Shown here in pieces: positions 6,550 through 16,938 of a DNA stretch of 64,000 nt. The position numbers and the translations under genes were made by a program. Source of the stretch: DOZZ01 sp963792655 (GTDB lineage Bacteria > Acidobacteriota > Terriglobia > Bryobacterales > Bryobacteraceae); NCBI GenBank assembly GCA_963792655.1, contig CAWBWU010000004.1, positions 62,001 through 126,000 of the forward strand, written 5' to 3'. The notes under the pieces are model-generated. The model was given only the letters and a program-made list of their open reading frames with translations, was not told where the DNA came from and did not search any database. Numbering within the stretch: the stretch's first letter is position 1; each line of letters starts with the position of its first letter.

Positions 6550-9500
6550 TTACGCCACCGCTGTCTCCGCTACCGGACCCTGGAATCGCACGGACACCAG
6601 CTTCGAAACCCCAGCCTCCTGCATCGTCACGCCGTACATTGCTTCTGCCGACTCCATCGTCTTCTTCGAGTGCGTGATGACGATGAACTGCGTCTCGTCC
6701 GCCATCTCTTTCAGCAGGCGTCGTGAGCCTGCCGATATTCGCTTCATCGAGTGGCGCATCTACTTCGTCAAGCACGCAGAACGGGCTCGGCTGGTAGCGG
6801 AAGATCGCCATCAACAACGCCATGGCCGCGAGCGATTTCTCACCGCCCGAAAGCAGCAGCACGTTCTGCAGCTTCTTGCCCGGAGGCGAAGCGATAATGT
6901 CGATGCCCGACTCCGCAGCGTTCGCTTCGTCGGTCAACCGCATCTCACCTGGCCCGCCGCCGAAGAGCGTTGTGAAGCTCACCTTGAAGTTGGAGTTGAT
7001 CGCTTCGAACGCTTCCTGGAATCGTGAGCGCGATACGTTCTCAATTTCAGAAATGGCTTTCTCGGTATCGCGGATCGAGTCGATCAGATCGGTGCGTTGC
7101 GCGCTCAGGAAGTCCTGGCGCAACTGAGCCTCCTGATGTTCTTCGAGAGCTTGCGGATTGATCGGTCCCAGGTTTTCGATTTTGCTCTTCACCTCTTCAT
7201 AGAGGCGTTCTGCTTCAGCCGTCTCTTCTACACCGACCGCTTCCGGCGATTGGGCCAGCAGTTCATCGAGCGCCACGCCGAGCTCTTTGCGGCTGGTCTC
7301 GTCGAGGAATTTCACCTCGGCTTGTTTGCGGACCAGGTCGACTTCGATGGCGCTGCGCCGTTCGTGTGCGGCTTCGATACGGGCTCGGCCGATGCGCAGT
7401 GCCTCATCCGCGGCGGCCAGACTTTCGCGCTGCACCGTCTCATCTGCGGCCATGCGGTTCACCGCATCTTCGAGTTGCAGAATGCTCTCGCCCAGTTCCG
7501 TGCTGCGCCGGTCGAGCTCGATGTTCTCAGCCAGCAGCCGCGCCCGTTTTTCGCCGAGCCGCTGCGTGTCGCCCATCAACTGGTCGCGCCGCTGCGTCGT
7601 TTCGCGCAACAGATTCTCGAGCCGCGCAAGTGTGGATTGTTCCGAGCGGCTGCGCTCTTCGAGAGCCGCCAGATCCGCGCGCAAAGTCGAGTGCTCTTCG
7701 CGAATGCGCACTGCGTCGGCTTCCACCGTCTCCATTTCGCCGCGCAGCGTTTCCAGAGCGGCTTCTCGTTCGGCGCGTTCTGTCTCCTTTTGCGCCAGCG
7801 CGGCCTGGTTGGTGTCGCGCTGCTGAACAGCGCGCTGCGACTCGCGCTGCAGCCGTTCGATCTCGAGGCGCGCAACAGAAATGCGCGACGCCGCGCGGTT
7901 CGAGTCTTCCGTCAACTTGCGCGATTCATGTTGCAGCGCAAGCGCATCTTTTTCGCGCGTCTGCTGTAGCGTGCGCAGGCGATCCATCTCGGCTTCGAGA
8001 TGCACAACGCGCTGCTGAACGGCGTTGAGACTCGCCGTCTCTGCCGCCATCTTGCGTTCGCGATCCTGCAGTTCAGTGGTCGCCTGCCGCAGCTCGCGTT
8101 TGAGTGCGAGAGGACCGCTCGCCTTCTTGCGGCCACCGCTCAAGCGTCTGACCGTGATAGCAACGGCCATCGTTCAACAGGAAGTACAGTTGCGGATTTT
8201 CTGCGGCGAGCGAACGCGCCTGTTCCGCATCGGGCGCCAGATAACATCCGGCCAGACGCGGCAGCAGCGTGCGCGCTTTGCCGGTCAACCCGTTGGTGAA
8301 GCGCAGATGTTCAGAAAGCGGGCTGAGCGAAAGTTCGGTACGCGGCGTTTCGCGTGCCTCGCCGTGCTCTACGACGAACGTCGCACGGCCTTCCAGATCG
8401 CTGCGCAGTAGTTGCATGCCGGCTTCGGCCTGCTCCCAATTCTCGACCACCACGTACTCGAGTTCGGTGTGGAGAAACTCTTCCGTGGCGCGCTCATATT
8501 CGGGATCCACTTCAACAAAATCAGCCAGCACACCCAGCGGTTTGACCGTCGTGTTCGGATTGCGCTCAAAGACGTTGAACAGCTTCTTCACCGCTTCCGT
8601 TGTGTAGCTGTGATGCGAGAGAACGTTTTCGAGCGATTCCTTTTGAGCTTTGAAACGCGAAACCTCACCGCGCAGTTGATCGATGACGATCCGCAGTTCT
8701 TGTGCGCGGCGCCGCTCAGCGCCAAGATCCGTTTCGGTTTCGCGCCGTTCGCCGGTGACCAGTTCGAGGTCCTGCTGGCGCTGCGCGAGTTCACCGGCCA
8801 GCTTCTCGCGCGCCGACGTGAGGCGCGCAACTTCGGCAGCCGCGCCTTCCTCTTCACGCGCGGCACGAGCCGTTTCGCGGTCGACGCTGGCAAGATACTC
8901 ATCCACCTTGGCGAGCTGGTTCTTCAGGTTCCCGGCTTCACCGAGCAGACGCAGTACAAGCAGGCGGCCCGCTTCGATGGCCTTTTCTTGTTCACGCACG
9001 CGCTGCTGCAACCGCTCGCGATCGTTATTGATGGCGATCAGCTCACCGCGCGCGTCGTTGATCTGTTTGCTCAGCTCTTGCGTGGAGGCCGCGAGTGTAT
9101 CGCGCTCCACCTGCGCACCCGCGATGCGTTTTTCGAGTTCCTGCGCTTCGCCCTCGCCGCGCGTGATGCGCTCTTCAATGGCGCTGCTCTCCTGCACCTG
9201 CGCGCGTAATTTGCCACGCGTGCGCTCGGCGTCGACATTCTTTTCGCCAAGATCTTTGCGGAGGTCGCGCAGGTTGCTTTCGAGGCTGTAGCAAAACGAT
9301 TGCAGGCGCGTGCGCTCTTCTTCGCCGGCGCTCACGCCAGTCGTAGCCTCGCGTAATTCGGTGGCCGCTGCTTCGAGCGCGAGCGTTGCTGCTGCGATGT
9401 CCGTATTGAGCCGGCGTGAGCGTGCGCTCAGCATCGTGCGCAAGCGTGCATCGAGATCGGCCTTCAACTCCTGATAGCGCTTGGTGCGCGCAGCTTGCCG

Positions 9501-10212
9501 CTTCAGCGAGTTCACCTGGCGCGTTACTTCTTCGAGGATGTCGAAGACGCGCGCGAGGTTTTGCTTGGCGCTTTCGAGCTTCGCTTCGGAGAGCCGTTTG
9601 CGGGCCTTGAACTTGGTGATGCCCGCTGCCTCTTCAATGATTGAGCGGCGGTCTTGCGGACGAGAGCTCAAAATCTGGCCGATACGGCCCTGCTCGATGA
9701 TGGCGTAGCTCTCGGGTCCCAGGCCGCTGCCCATGAACAGGTCCTGAATGTCGCGCAGGCGCGCAGTGCGTCCGTCGATCAGGTATTCGCTTTCGCCGGA
9801 GCGGAACAGGCGGCGGGTGATGGTGATGTCGCCCGAGCGCGTGGAACTCTGCGGGCGAACGTTGCGGCCATCTTCCACGGTCGGGATAACCGTTACCTCG
9901 ACCGGCTTTCTGCTCCGGGTCGAGCAGCGGCTCTTCGCGCGGCGTCGGGTCGACCAGCGTCATCGTAACAGACGCCATGCCTACGGCTTTGCGGTCGCGC
10001 GTGCCGGCGAAGATCACATCTTCCATGCGGCCGCCGCGGAGGCTCTTGGCGGACTGCTCGCCGAGGACCCAGCTAATCGCGTCGCTTAAGTTGCTTTTTC
10101 CGCAGCCGTTCGGGCCGACGATAGCGGCGATTCCGTCGCCCCGAAATTTCAGTTCAGTCCGGTCACAGAAGGACTTGAAACCCTGGAGTTCTACTCTTTT
10201 CAGCTTTAACAC
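6550..10212 (-). CDS. smc: Chromosome segregation protein SMC (three frameshifts)
   Basis: Structural maintenance of chromosomes ATPase, about 1220 aa. The N-terminal head has MLKLKRVELQGFKSFCDRTE and Walker A GPNGCGKSNLSDAI. Long coiled coils flank a hinge near 8200-8650 (LGVLADFVEVDPEYERATEE). The C-terminal head carries the signature LLSGGEKSLAAMAL and Walker B PFCVLDEVDAPLDEANI, then TQFIVITHSKKTMESAEAMY. Reading frame changes are needed near 9907, 8148 and 6720, and at each the family sequence continues without loss, so these look like single-base errors. The ATG at 10212 is the family start. The enoyl-CoA hydratase gene lies upstream on the same strand. Confidence 0.93.
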
Positions 10213-10297
10213 GCGACCTCGCTCGTCCGGGGGATTGCACCCATACTAAAGCGTAGCTCTGCAAAAGTAAAGTGAGAAGATCGCTAGATATTGTGGG

Positions 10298-11053
10298 TCA
10301 GTCCTGAATGCTTGGCCATCTAGGGGTGCGCTTGTCGAAGAATGCCTGGACGCCCTCGCGGAAGTCTGCGGAAGCGAGCACCTCGTCACGGGTTCGTTTG
10401 GCAATTTGCCCGGCATCCGTGCCAGAGTGGACCGCTCGCAGATATTCGAAGCCGGCACGCAGGGCCGTGGGGCTGGAATCGGCAATCTGGGTCGCAGCAG
10501 CTTCGGCTTGGGGCAGCAGTTGGTCCTCGGGCACAACGGAATGAACCAGGCCGTATTGGGCTGCTTCCGCAGCTCCGAAAATACGGCCGGTGAGAGCAAG
10601 CTCTAGTGTGCGGCGCTCACCCACGGCGGCAGCGACGCTGCGGTAGATGACAAACGGCCACAGGCCCAGTCGAATCTCAGTCAATCCGAACGTTGCATCC
10701 GGCGAGGCATAAGTGATGTGCGCGTTCGCAACCAGCCCGGTGCCGCCCGCCAGCGCCGCGCCGTGCACGGCCATAATCAGCGGTTTCATCAACCGCGCAC
10801 CTAACGTGAAAAGCCGCTCGTGAACACGGGCGAGTTCGTCCGGATCCACCTTGCCCATTTCACCGAGATCCATCCCCGCGCAGAAGGACTTGCCAGCGCC
10901 ATGCACCAGAACGGCGCCGACACTCCGATCTTCGGCAGCCGCCTCAATCGCGTGACTGAGATCGCCGGCCAGTTCGACCGATAGCGCGTTGCGCTTCTCC
11001 GGCCGGTTCAGCGTAACGCGCAGAACCCGGCCGGAACGTGCCAGCGCAATCAC
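10298..11053 (-). CDS. Enoyl-CoA hydratase/isomerase family protein
   Basis: A 251-aa crotonase-fold protein acting on acyl-CoA thioesters. Typical features are LNRPEKRNALS, the oxyanion-hole segment GAGKSFCAGMDLGEM, and HGAALAGGTGLV (second oxyanion-hole Gly), followed by TFGLTEIRLGLWP. The usual catalytic glutamates are not obvious in their standard places, so the exact reaction cannot be fixed. It starts four bases after the end of the TIM-barrel gene, so the two are probably co-transcribed, with smc following 85 bases downstream. Confidence 0.85.
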   Translation of the reverse strand: MIALARSGRVLRVTLNRPEKRNALSVELAGDLSHAIEAAAEDRSVGAVLVHGAGKSFCAGMDLGEMGKVDPDELARVHERLFTLGARLMKPLIMAVHGAALAGGTGLVANAHITYASPDATFGLTEIRLGLWPFVIYRSVAAAVGERRTLELALTGRIFGAAEAAQYGLVHSVVPEDQLLPQAEAAATQIADSSPTALRAGFEYLRAVHSGTDAGQIAKRTRDEVLASADFREGVQAFFDKRTPRWPSIQD

Positions 11054-11057
11054 GGCG

Positions 11058-12017
11058 TTAAACCCACCAGGCGGCGGCTGGTTTCTCTTTGATGATGATC
11101 GTATCGAGGAACTTGATGGCCTTCGTCAGCCCTTCTTCAGGCGACATCAGGCTATCTTCGTGCTCGACCGACAACACGTAATCGTAGTTGTACATGCGCA
11201 GCGTCGAGATAAATTCGCTCCACCACTCTGCGCCATGACCGTAGCCGCAGGTGCGGAAGATCCACGCACGGTTCTGCTCATCGGTGTACTTCTTGGTATC
11301 CAGCACGCCGGTCAGCGGCAGGTTGCGCGAGTAGATTTGCGTATCCTTGGCATGCACGTGGAAGATGGCGTCGCCCAACAGACGAACGGCAGCGATCGGG
11401 TCGATTCCCTGCCAGAACATGTGGCTCGGGTCGTAGTTGCAGCCAATCGAATCGCCCGCGATCTTGCGCAACTTCAGCATCGTCTCGGGACTATACACGA
11501 CGAAGCCCGGGTGCATCTCGATCGCGACTTTCACGCCGTGATCCTTCGCAAACTTGGCGCGCTCGGTCCAGAACGGCGTGACCTTCTTCTCCCATTGCCA
11601 GTCGAGCAGATCGAGAAAATCCGGCGGCCATGGGCAGGTCACCCAGTTCGGATACTGCGCGTTGTCGCTGTCGCCCGGGCATCCGGAAAAGTCGATGACG
11701 ACGGGCACGCCCAGCTTCTCGGCCAGCAGGATCGTTTTGCGATTGGTCTCGTCGTAGTTCTTCGCGGCGTCTTTGTTCGGGTGCAGCGCGTTGCCGTGAC
11801 AACTGAGCGCACTGATGCTGAAGCCCTGATCGGAGAGCTTGCTCTTGAACGTCTTGAGCTCTTCGGGATTGTCGAGCATCGACAGTTTGCAATGCGGGTC
11901 ACCCGGGTAGTTGCCGGTGCCCAGTTCGACAGTCGAGACGCCGTTGGCTTTCAGTTTCTTGAGCACATCATCGAGCGGCATCTGTGCCAGTAATGCGGTG
12001 AAAACGCCAACTTTCAC
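11058..12017 (-). CDS. Sugar phosphate isomerase/epimerase (TIM barrel)
   Basis: A 319-aa xylose-isomerase-like TIM barrel of the AP endonuclease 2 superfamily. Likely metal-binding positions are in VKVAIEMHPGF, CNYDPSHMFWQGID, FHVHAKD and LSVEHED. Proteins of this type in Acidobacteriota act on sugars or inositol derivatives, but the substrate is unknown. I use the GTG at 12017 because an AAGGAG sequence (12026-12031) stands eight bases upstream; the longer frame to 12071 lacks such a site. The divergent cca gene begins 76 bases away. Confidence 0.87.
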   Translation of the reverse strand: MKVGVFTALLAQMPLDDVLKKLKANGVSTVELGTGNYPGDPHCKLSMLDNPEELKTFKSKLSDQGFSISALSCHGNALHPNKDAAKNYDETNRKTILLAEKLGVPVVIDFSGCPGDSDNAQYPNWVTCPWPPDFLDLLDWQWEKKVTPFWTERAKFAKDHGVKVAIEMHPGFVVYSPETMLKLRKIAGDSIGCNYDPSHMFWQGIDPIAAVRLLGDAIFHVHAKDTQIYSRNLPLTGVLDTKKYTDEQNRAWIFRTCGYGHGAEWWSEFISTLRMYNYDYVLSVEHEDSLMSPEEGLTKAIKFLDTIIIKEKPAAAWWV

Positions 12018-12093
12018 GAGAGAATCTCCTTGTATTTGCGGGTAAGGGAACGCAAGCGAACAGAATATCACCGGACGTTAGAATGGAAGCGAA

Positions 12094-13392
12094 GTGACAC
12101 TCGAAGCTCGCGCGACCGCGATTGCCACGGCTCTGAAAACGCGCGGATTTGAAGCGTACTTCGTCGGGGGGTGCGTGCGCGACCTGCTGCTCGGCATCGA
12201 ACCGAAAGACTACGACATCGCGACTGACGCGCAACCCGCGCAACTGGTCGAGATGTTCCCGGGTGCGAATCAAGTAGGCGCGCATTTCGGCGTTGTGCTG
12301 GTCAATGGTGTCGAGGTCGCGACCTATCGCAGCGATGCGTCCTATAGCGATGGCCGGCGTCCGGATCACGTGCTGTTTGAACGGGAGGCGCGTCAGGATG
12401 CGCTGCGGCGCGATTTCACGATCAATGGTTTGTTTCTCGATCCCGAATCGCGCGAAGTGCTCGACTATGTCGGTGGACGGGATGATCTTGCTGCGCGTGT
12501 GGTGCGGGCCATCGGCGACCCTCAATTGCGTTTCGCCGAAGATCATCTGCGCCTGTTGCGCGCGGTACGTTTCGCCGCGCGGCTGAACTTCACGATCGAC
12601 CCCGCGACTCTGACCGCCATGCGGGCGTCTGCCGCGAACATACGCGATGTCTCTGCCGAGCGTGTGCGTGACGAACTTACGCGTATCTTGACCGAAGGCG
12701 GCGCACGGCGCGGCTTGGAATTGCTCGATGAGAGCGGCCTGCTCGAGTATGTGCTGCCCGAGGTGAAGCGGTATCAGGGCGTGGAGCAGCCGCCCGAATA
12801 TCACCCGGAAGGCGACGTGTGGACCCACACGATGCTGATGTTAGGTGCGCTGGAGCATCCCTCGCCTACTCTGGCGTGGGGCGTTCTGTTGCATGACGCA
12901 GGCAAGCCCGCGACGTTCGTCAGAGCCGATCGCATTCGCTTCAATGGACATGTCGAGAAAGGTGTGGAGATCGCGCGCAACATCTTTCAGCGGCTGCGTT
13001 TCTCAAACGATGATGCAGCGCAAATCGAGGCGCTGATCGCGCACCACATGCGTTTCGCGGATGTACCTCACATGCGCGAGAGTACGCTGAAGCGCTTTCT
13101 GCGATTGCCGCGGTTCGATGAGCATCTGGCGCTGCACGCGCTCGATGTGACGTTCAGTAACAAGAACTTCGCCAGTCATGACTTAGTCAGGCAGAAGCTG
13201 GACGACTTCGGCCACGAGCAGTTGAAGCCGGCGCCGCTGATTACCGGACGCGATCTGATCGACATGGGCTTTCAGCCAGGGCCGTTGTTCAGTGCTGTAC
13301 TGGCGGCGGTAGAAGACGCGCAGTTAGAAGGTGCAATCACCACGGCGGAACAGGCCCGAGAGTTGGCCAAGAAGTTGATGGAACAGCCGTAG
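12094..13392 (+). CDS. cca: CCA tRNA nucleotidyltransferase / poly(A) polymerase family
   Basis: A 432-aa class II nucleotidyltransferase that adds or repairs the 3' CCA of tRNA. The head domain has VGGCVRDLLLG and the metal-binding DYDIATDAQP, then RRDFTINGLF and the template motif EDHLRLLRAVRFAARL. An HD domain follows (LLHDAGKPATF, ALIAHHMRF), as in HD-containing family members. The start is GTG at 12094. Whether it is a full CCA-adding enzyme or a poly(A) polymerase paralogue cannot be told from motifs alone, but no other copy is in the window. Confidence 0.9.
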   Translation: MTLEARATAIATALKTRGFEAYFVGGCVRDLLLGIEPKDYDIATDAQPAQLVEMFPGANQVGAHFGVVLVNGVEVATYRSDASYSDGRRPDHVLFEREARQDALRRDFTINGLFLDPESREVLDYVGGRDDLAARVVRAIGDPQLRFAEDHLRLLRAVRFAARLNFTIDPATLTAMRASAANIRDVSAERVRDELTRILTEGGARRGLELLDESGLLEYVLPEVKRYQGVEQPPEYHPEGDVWTHTMLMLGALEHPSPTLAWGVLLHDAGKPATFVRADRIRFNGHVEKGVEIARNIFQRLRFSNDDAAQIEALIAHHMRFADVPHMRESTLKRFLRLPRFDEHLALHALDVTFSNKNFASHDLVRQKLDDFGHEQLKPAPLITGRDLIDMGFQPGPLFSAVLAAVEDAQLEGAITTAEQARELAKKLMEQP

Positions 13393-13416
13393 CGCCGCTT
13401 TCCCCGTGAATCATCG

Positions 13417-13444
13417 CTTACACACGCTCCTTGCCGCATATAAT
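13417..13444 (+). promoter_or_regulatory. Sigma70-type promoter for the molybdenum hydroxylase operon
   Basis: A perfect -10 box TATAAT (13439-13444) is preceded at 16 bases by CTTACA (13417-13422), four of six matches to the -35 consensus. Transcription would start near 13451, about 20 bases before the GTG at 13472. Confidence 0.5.
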
Positions 13445-13471
13445 TGATACATCCCTTTCTGGAGTGTGCCG

Positions 13472-13960
13472 GTGTATCAGTTAAACGTGAATGGTCATGT
13501 GCGAACGGTCGATGTGCCGGCGGACATGCCTCTGTTGTGGGTTTTGCGCGATGTGCTGAACCTGCATGCGACCAAATATGGTTGCGGGATCGGGCAGTGC
13601 CGCGCGTGCACCGTGCACGTTGCAGGCAAGGCCGTTCAGTCTTGTCTGACGCCTGTTTCAGCCGTGAAGGATCAGCCGGTCACAACGCTCGAAGGACTCT
13701 CGCCGGACGGGACGCACCCGCTGCAGATCGCGTGGCAGGACATCGACGTGCCTCAGTGCGGCTACTGCCAGGCTGGGCAGATCATGAGCGCGGCGGCGTT
13801 GCTGGCGAAGACTCCGCGTCCTACGGATAACGACATTGATGCAGCGATGAACGGCAATCTGTGCCGTTGCGGAACCTATTTGCGCGTGCGCAAGGCAATT
13901 CACAAAGCCGCTGATTTGAGCGCGGGTACCCAGTCGACTGCCCAGTTGGTGAAGGAGTAA
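13472..13960 (+). CDS. 2Fe-2S subunit of a molybdenum hydroxylase (isoquinoline 1-oxidoreductase alpha type)
   Basis: Small iron-sulfur subunit of a xanthine dehydrogenase-family enzyme. The first, plant-type cluster is bound by CGIGQCRAC...C and the second by CGYCQAGQ and NLCRCGTY, the standard eight cysteines. It passes electrons from the molybdopterin subunit encoded just downstream. I prefer GTG at 13472 because TCTGGAG stands seven bases before it; a GTG at 13466 in the same frame is only one base from that site. The stop is five bases before the large subunit. Confidence 0.92.
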   Translation: MYQLNVNGHVRTVDVPADMPLLWVLRDVLNLHATKYGCGIGQCRACTVHVAGKAVQSCLTPVSAVKDQPVTTLEGLSPDGTHPLQIAWQDIDVPQCGYCQAGQIMSAAALLAKTPRPTDNDIDAAMNGNLCRCGTYLRVRKAIHKAADLSAGTQSTAQLVKE

Positions 13961-13965
13961 CGAAG

Positions 13966-16200
13966 ATGCAGCCAATGGATCGGCGTTCCTTCTTAAGAGT
14001 CAGCGCGCTCGGAGCGGGCGGTTTGATGCTGACGTTATCGACTGCGAAAGATGCGCGCGCGCAGGGCCGCGGAGGCGCTACCCCGCCACCGCTGAATCCC
14101 AACTTTTACGTGAAGGTCGCGCCGGATGGAATAGTGACCATCATGGCGAAGAATCCGGAGACCGGGCAGGGCGTGCGCAACATGCTGCCGATGCTGATCG
14201 CCGAAGAGCTGGATGTCGACTGGAACGCCGTGCGCGTCGAGCAGGCGATTCTGGACGACCAGAAATATACGGCGCAATCGTCGGGCGGAAGTACCGCAAC
14301 ACCGAATAGCTGGACGCCGATGCGGCAGGTCGGCGCGGCTGGGCGCGCGTTGTTCGTGACTGCCGCCGCGCAGACGTGGAATGTGCCCGAAGCGGAATGC
14401 ACGACAGCATCCGGACGAGTGTTGCATGAGGCATCGAAACGGTCGGTGGGCTATGGCGAGTTAGTCGAGAAGGCGGCGACGCTGCCTGCGCCCGATGTCA
14501 AGACGCTGAAGTTGAAGGACGCGAAAGACTACAAGATCATCGGACATGCGAAGACCGGCTATGACGTGCGCGCGATTGCCACGGGCAAGCAGGTGTTCTG
14601 CATGGATGTGACGCTCCCGGGCATGCAGTTTGCGGTGTTCGAAAAATGTGGCGTGTTCGGCGGCAAGGTCGCGCAGGCAAACCTCGACGAGATCAAGAAG
14701 CTGCCCGGCGTACGGAACGCGTTCGTGATCGAGCGGCCGGATGTGACAACACCGGTGCTGCCGGGAGAACCCGGCCTCGAGAACGGCATCGCAATTCTGG
14801 CGGACACGTGGTGGCATGCGCAGTCGGCGCGGAAGAAGTTGCGTGTGACATGGGATGAAGGGGCACGCAGCGGACACAGCAGCGTTGGGTATGCGGCGAA
14901 AGCCGCGGAGATGGCGGCCCAGGCGCCTCAGCGCACGATTCGAGCCGATGGTGATGCGGATGCCGCGTTAAAGAGCGCGGCGAAGGTGGTGGAGGCGCAA
15001 TACTCGTATCCATTCATTGCGCATGCGCCGCTCGAGCCGCAGAACTGTACAGCGAAATTTGAGAACGGCAAGCTGGAAGTCTGGACGTGCAGCCAGCAGC
15101 CGGCGCGCGGGCGCAAGCTCGTGTCGGACACGCTGGGCATTCCAGAATCTGACATTCGCGTGAACATGGTTCGCGGCGGTGGCGGATTCGGCCGGCGCCT
15201 CACCAACGACTACATGGTCGAGGCGTGCGCGATCGCAAAGATGGCGAACGCGCCGGTGAAGCTGATCTGGTCGCGCGAAGACGACATGGCCCACGACTAC
15301 TACCGCCCCGGGGGTTGGCAGAACCTCAAAGCCGGACTGGATGAATCGGGCAAACTGGTTGCCTGGCATAACCATTTCCTGAGCTATGGACAGGGCGAGG
15401 CGTTTTGCGCATCGGCTGCGATGGGACCCACGGAATTTCCGCAACGGTTTGTCCCGAACTATAAGCTCGACGCGTCGGTACAGCCGCTCGCGATTCGCAC
15501 CGGCGCGCTGCGTGCGCCATCGAGCAACGCTTTCGCGTTTGTGATCCAGTCGTTCCTCGATGAACTGGCGCATGCGGCAGGCAAAGATCCAGTAGCGTTC
15601 CGCATGGAAATCTTGAACGCAGGTGGGGCCATGCCGGCCGGAGTTGCCGGTGCGCGGCCTGCTCCTCCAGGAATGAATGCGGACCGCATGAAAGCGGTGC
15701 TGGAACTGGCGGCGGAGAAGTCGGCTTGGGGTAAGCGCATATTGCCGAAGGGCACCGGCATGGGCATTGCATTTCATTTCAGTCACCAGGGCTACTTTGC
15801 CGAGGTGGCCGAGGTGAAGGTGGACGCGGCCAAAAAAGTGAAGGTCAACAAGGTTTGGGTGGCGGCCGATATCGGCAGCACCATCATCAACCCGAGCGCC
15901 ACCGAAAATCTGACGCAGGGCGCGATTATCGACGGGTTGAGTGAACTGATGGCGCAAGAGATCACGGTAGAGAAGGGCAGAGTAGTGCAAACCAACTTTG
16001 ACCGCCATCCGATGATGCGCCTGGCGCAGGCGCCGCCCGAAATCGAAGTGCACTTCCTGCAATCGACCTACTCGCCCACCGGTGTGGGTGAGCCCGCGTT
16101 GCCGCCGATCCTGCCTGCGGTCGCGAACGCAATTTTCCAGGCAACCGGAACGCGGGTACGCAGCATGCCGCTATCGAAGTCCGGCTATCGCTGGGCGTAG
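13966..16200 (+). CDS. Molybdopterin-binding subunit (isoquinoline 1-oxidoreductase beta type), Tat-exported
   Basis: A 744-aa aldehyde oxidase/xanthine dehydrogenase-like catalytic subunit. The N-terminus MDRRSFLRVSALGAGGLMLT is a twin-arginine signal, so the folded two-subunit enzyme is probably exported to the periplasm. Visible motifs include YPFIAHAPLEPQNCTA, VRGGGGFGRRL and the C-terminal GVGEPALPPILPAVANAIF near the molybdenum site. Substrates of this family are N-heterocycles or aldehydes; the substrate here is unknown. No FAD subunit is present, as expected for this type, which donates electrons to cytochromes or quinones. Confidence 0.92.
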   Translation: MQPMDRRSFLRVSALGAGGLMLTLSTAKDARAQGRGGATPPPLNPNFYVKVAPDGIVTIMAKNPETGQGVRNMLPMLIAEELDVDWNAVRVEQAILDDQKYTAQSSGGSTATPNSWTPMRQVGAAGRALFVTAAAQTWNVPEAECTTASGRVLHEASKRSVGYGELVEKAATLPAPDVKTLKLKDAKDYKIIGHAKTGYDVRAIATGKQVFCMDVTLPGMQFAVFEKCGVFGGKVAQANLDEIKKLPGVRNAFVIERPDVTTPVLPGEPGLENGIAILADTWWHAQSARKKLRVTWDEGARSGHSSVGYAAKAAEMAAQAPQRTIRADGDADAALKSAAKVVEAQYSYPFIAHAPLEPQNCTAKFENGKLEVWTCSQQPARGRKLVSDTLGIPESDIRVNMVRGGGGFGRRLTNDYMVEACAIAKMANAPVKLIWSREDDMAHDYYRPGGWQNLKAGLDESGKLVAWHNHFLSYGQGEAFCASAAMGPTEFPQRFVPNYKLDASVQPLAIRTGALRAPSSNAFAFVIQSFLDELAHAAGKDPVAFRMEILNAGGAMPAGVAGARPAPPGMNADRMKAVLELAAEKSAWGKRILPKGTGMGIAFHFSHQGYFAEVAEVKVDAAKKVKVNKVWVAADIGSTIINPSATENLTQGAIIDGLSELMAQEITVEKGRVVQTNFDRHPMMRLAQAPPEIEVHFLQSTYSPTGVGEPALPPILPAVANAIFQATGTRVRSMPLSKSGYRWA

Positions 16201-16938
16201 ATGAACAGTGCGCGGTGCGCCATCGCTCTTGCGGCCGCGCTGCTTTTGCACGGTTTCGCAAGCGCGCAGGACGAGCGGCGGCTCTCATCGCCAGATGGGC
16301 GGCTTGAGTTCCGGTTGTTCCTCGCGTCCGAAGAGGAGCGGCCGCTGGTACGCATCGCGTACCAGGTCTTCTACCGCGGGAAGCCGCTGATTGAGACCTC
16401 TTTTCTGGGACTCGATATCTGGTCACAAGAGCCGCTGCTAGGCGAGACTACAGGCTTGATCGGGTCGGATGCAGCAGTGCACCCGGGCTGGCATTCGATG
16501 ACCGCGCGATACATGCAGAACGGATCGTTGGGCCGGCTGTTGACAATCGAGGTCCGCGCTTACAATGACGCGATTGCATTTCGCTATGTGGTTCCGCCGT
16601 CGACTCCGCTGCAGGAACTGCTGATTGCAGATGAGGCGACGAGCTTCGCGTTTACCGGCGCGCCCGATCCTGGTCCAGAACTGCCGTTTGTCACCGGGCT
16701 ACCCGGCGCGTTATGGCTGGGCATAACCGAAGTCGCCAAGACAGGAGTGCCGCGCATGCATCTGATTCGGCCCGAGCCGGGAGTACTGTTGACGCGGCTA
16801 GCGCGGAATGCATTGAAACCGGAAATCGTGTATGCCGGAACTACGCCGTGGACGGGGCCATGGCGCGTAATATCTGTGGGAGCCAGCCGCGCGGCGGTTG
16901 AGAACCCTGGCGTCTTGAAGCAATTACCGAGTAAGTAG
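16201..16938 (+). CDS. GH97 N-terminal-domain-like secreted protein
   Basis: A 245-aa protein with a signal peptide (MNSARCAIALAAALLLHGFA SAQ) and a beta-sandwich-like domain resembling the N-terminal domain of glycoside hydrolase family 97: LSSPDGRLEFRLF, IAYQVFYRGKPLIETSFLGL and EVRAYNDAIAFRYVVP. The catalytic GH97 barrel is absent. Its ATG directly follows the stop of the molybdopterin subunit, so it is translated with that operon, and it ends one base before the convergent CRTAC1 gene. A stand-alone domain next to a molybdenum hydroxylase is unusual; the role is unknown. Confidence 0.75.
   Translation: MNSARCAIALAAALLLHGFASAQDERRLSSPDGRLEFRLFLASEEERPLVRIAYQVFYRGKPLIETSFLGLDIWSQEPLLGETTGLIGSDAAVHPGWHSMTARYMQNGSLGRLLTIEVRAYNDAIAFRYVVPPSTPLQELLIADEATSFAFTGAPDPGPELPFVTGLPGALWLGITEVAKTGVPRMHLIRPEPGVLLTRLARNALKPEIVYAGTTPWTGPWRVISVGASRAAVENPGVLKQLPSK

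Noticed and set aside
7097..7969. 290-aa frame on plus opposite smc
   Set aside because: Antisense reading of a coiled-coil gene; Gln/Arg/Leu-rich without a recognisable domain.
10989..11993. 334-aa frame opposite the TIM-barrel gene
   Set aside because: Shadow frame; the minus-strand TIM-barrel gene has a ribosome binding site and motifs.
14968..16062. 364-aa frame antisense to the molybdopterin subunit
   Set aside because: Shadow of a well-recognised gene, with no motif of its own.
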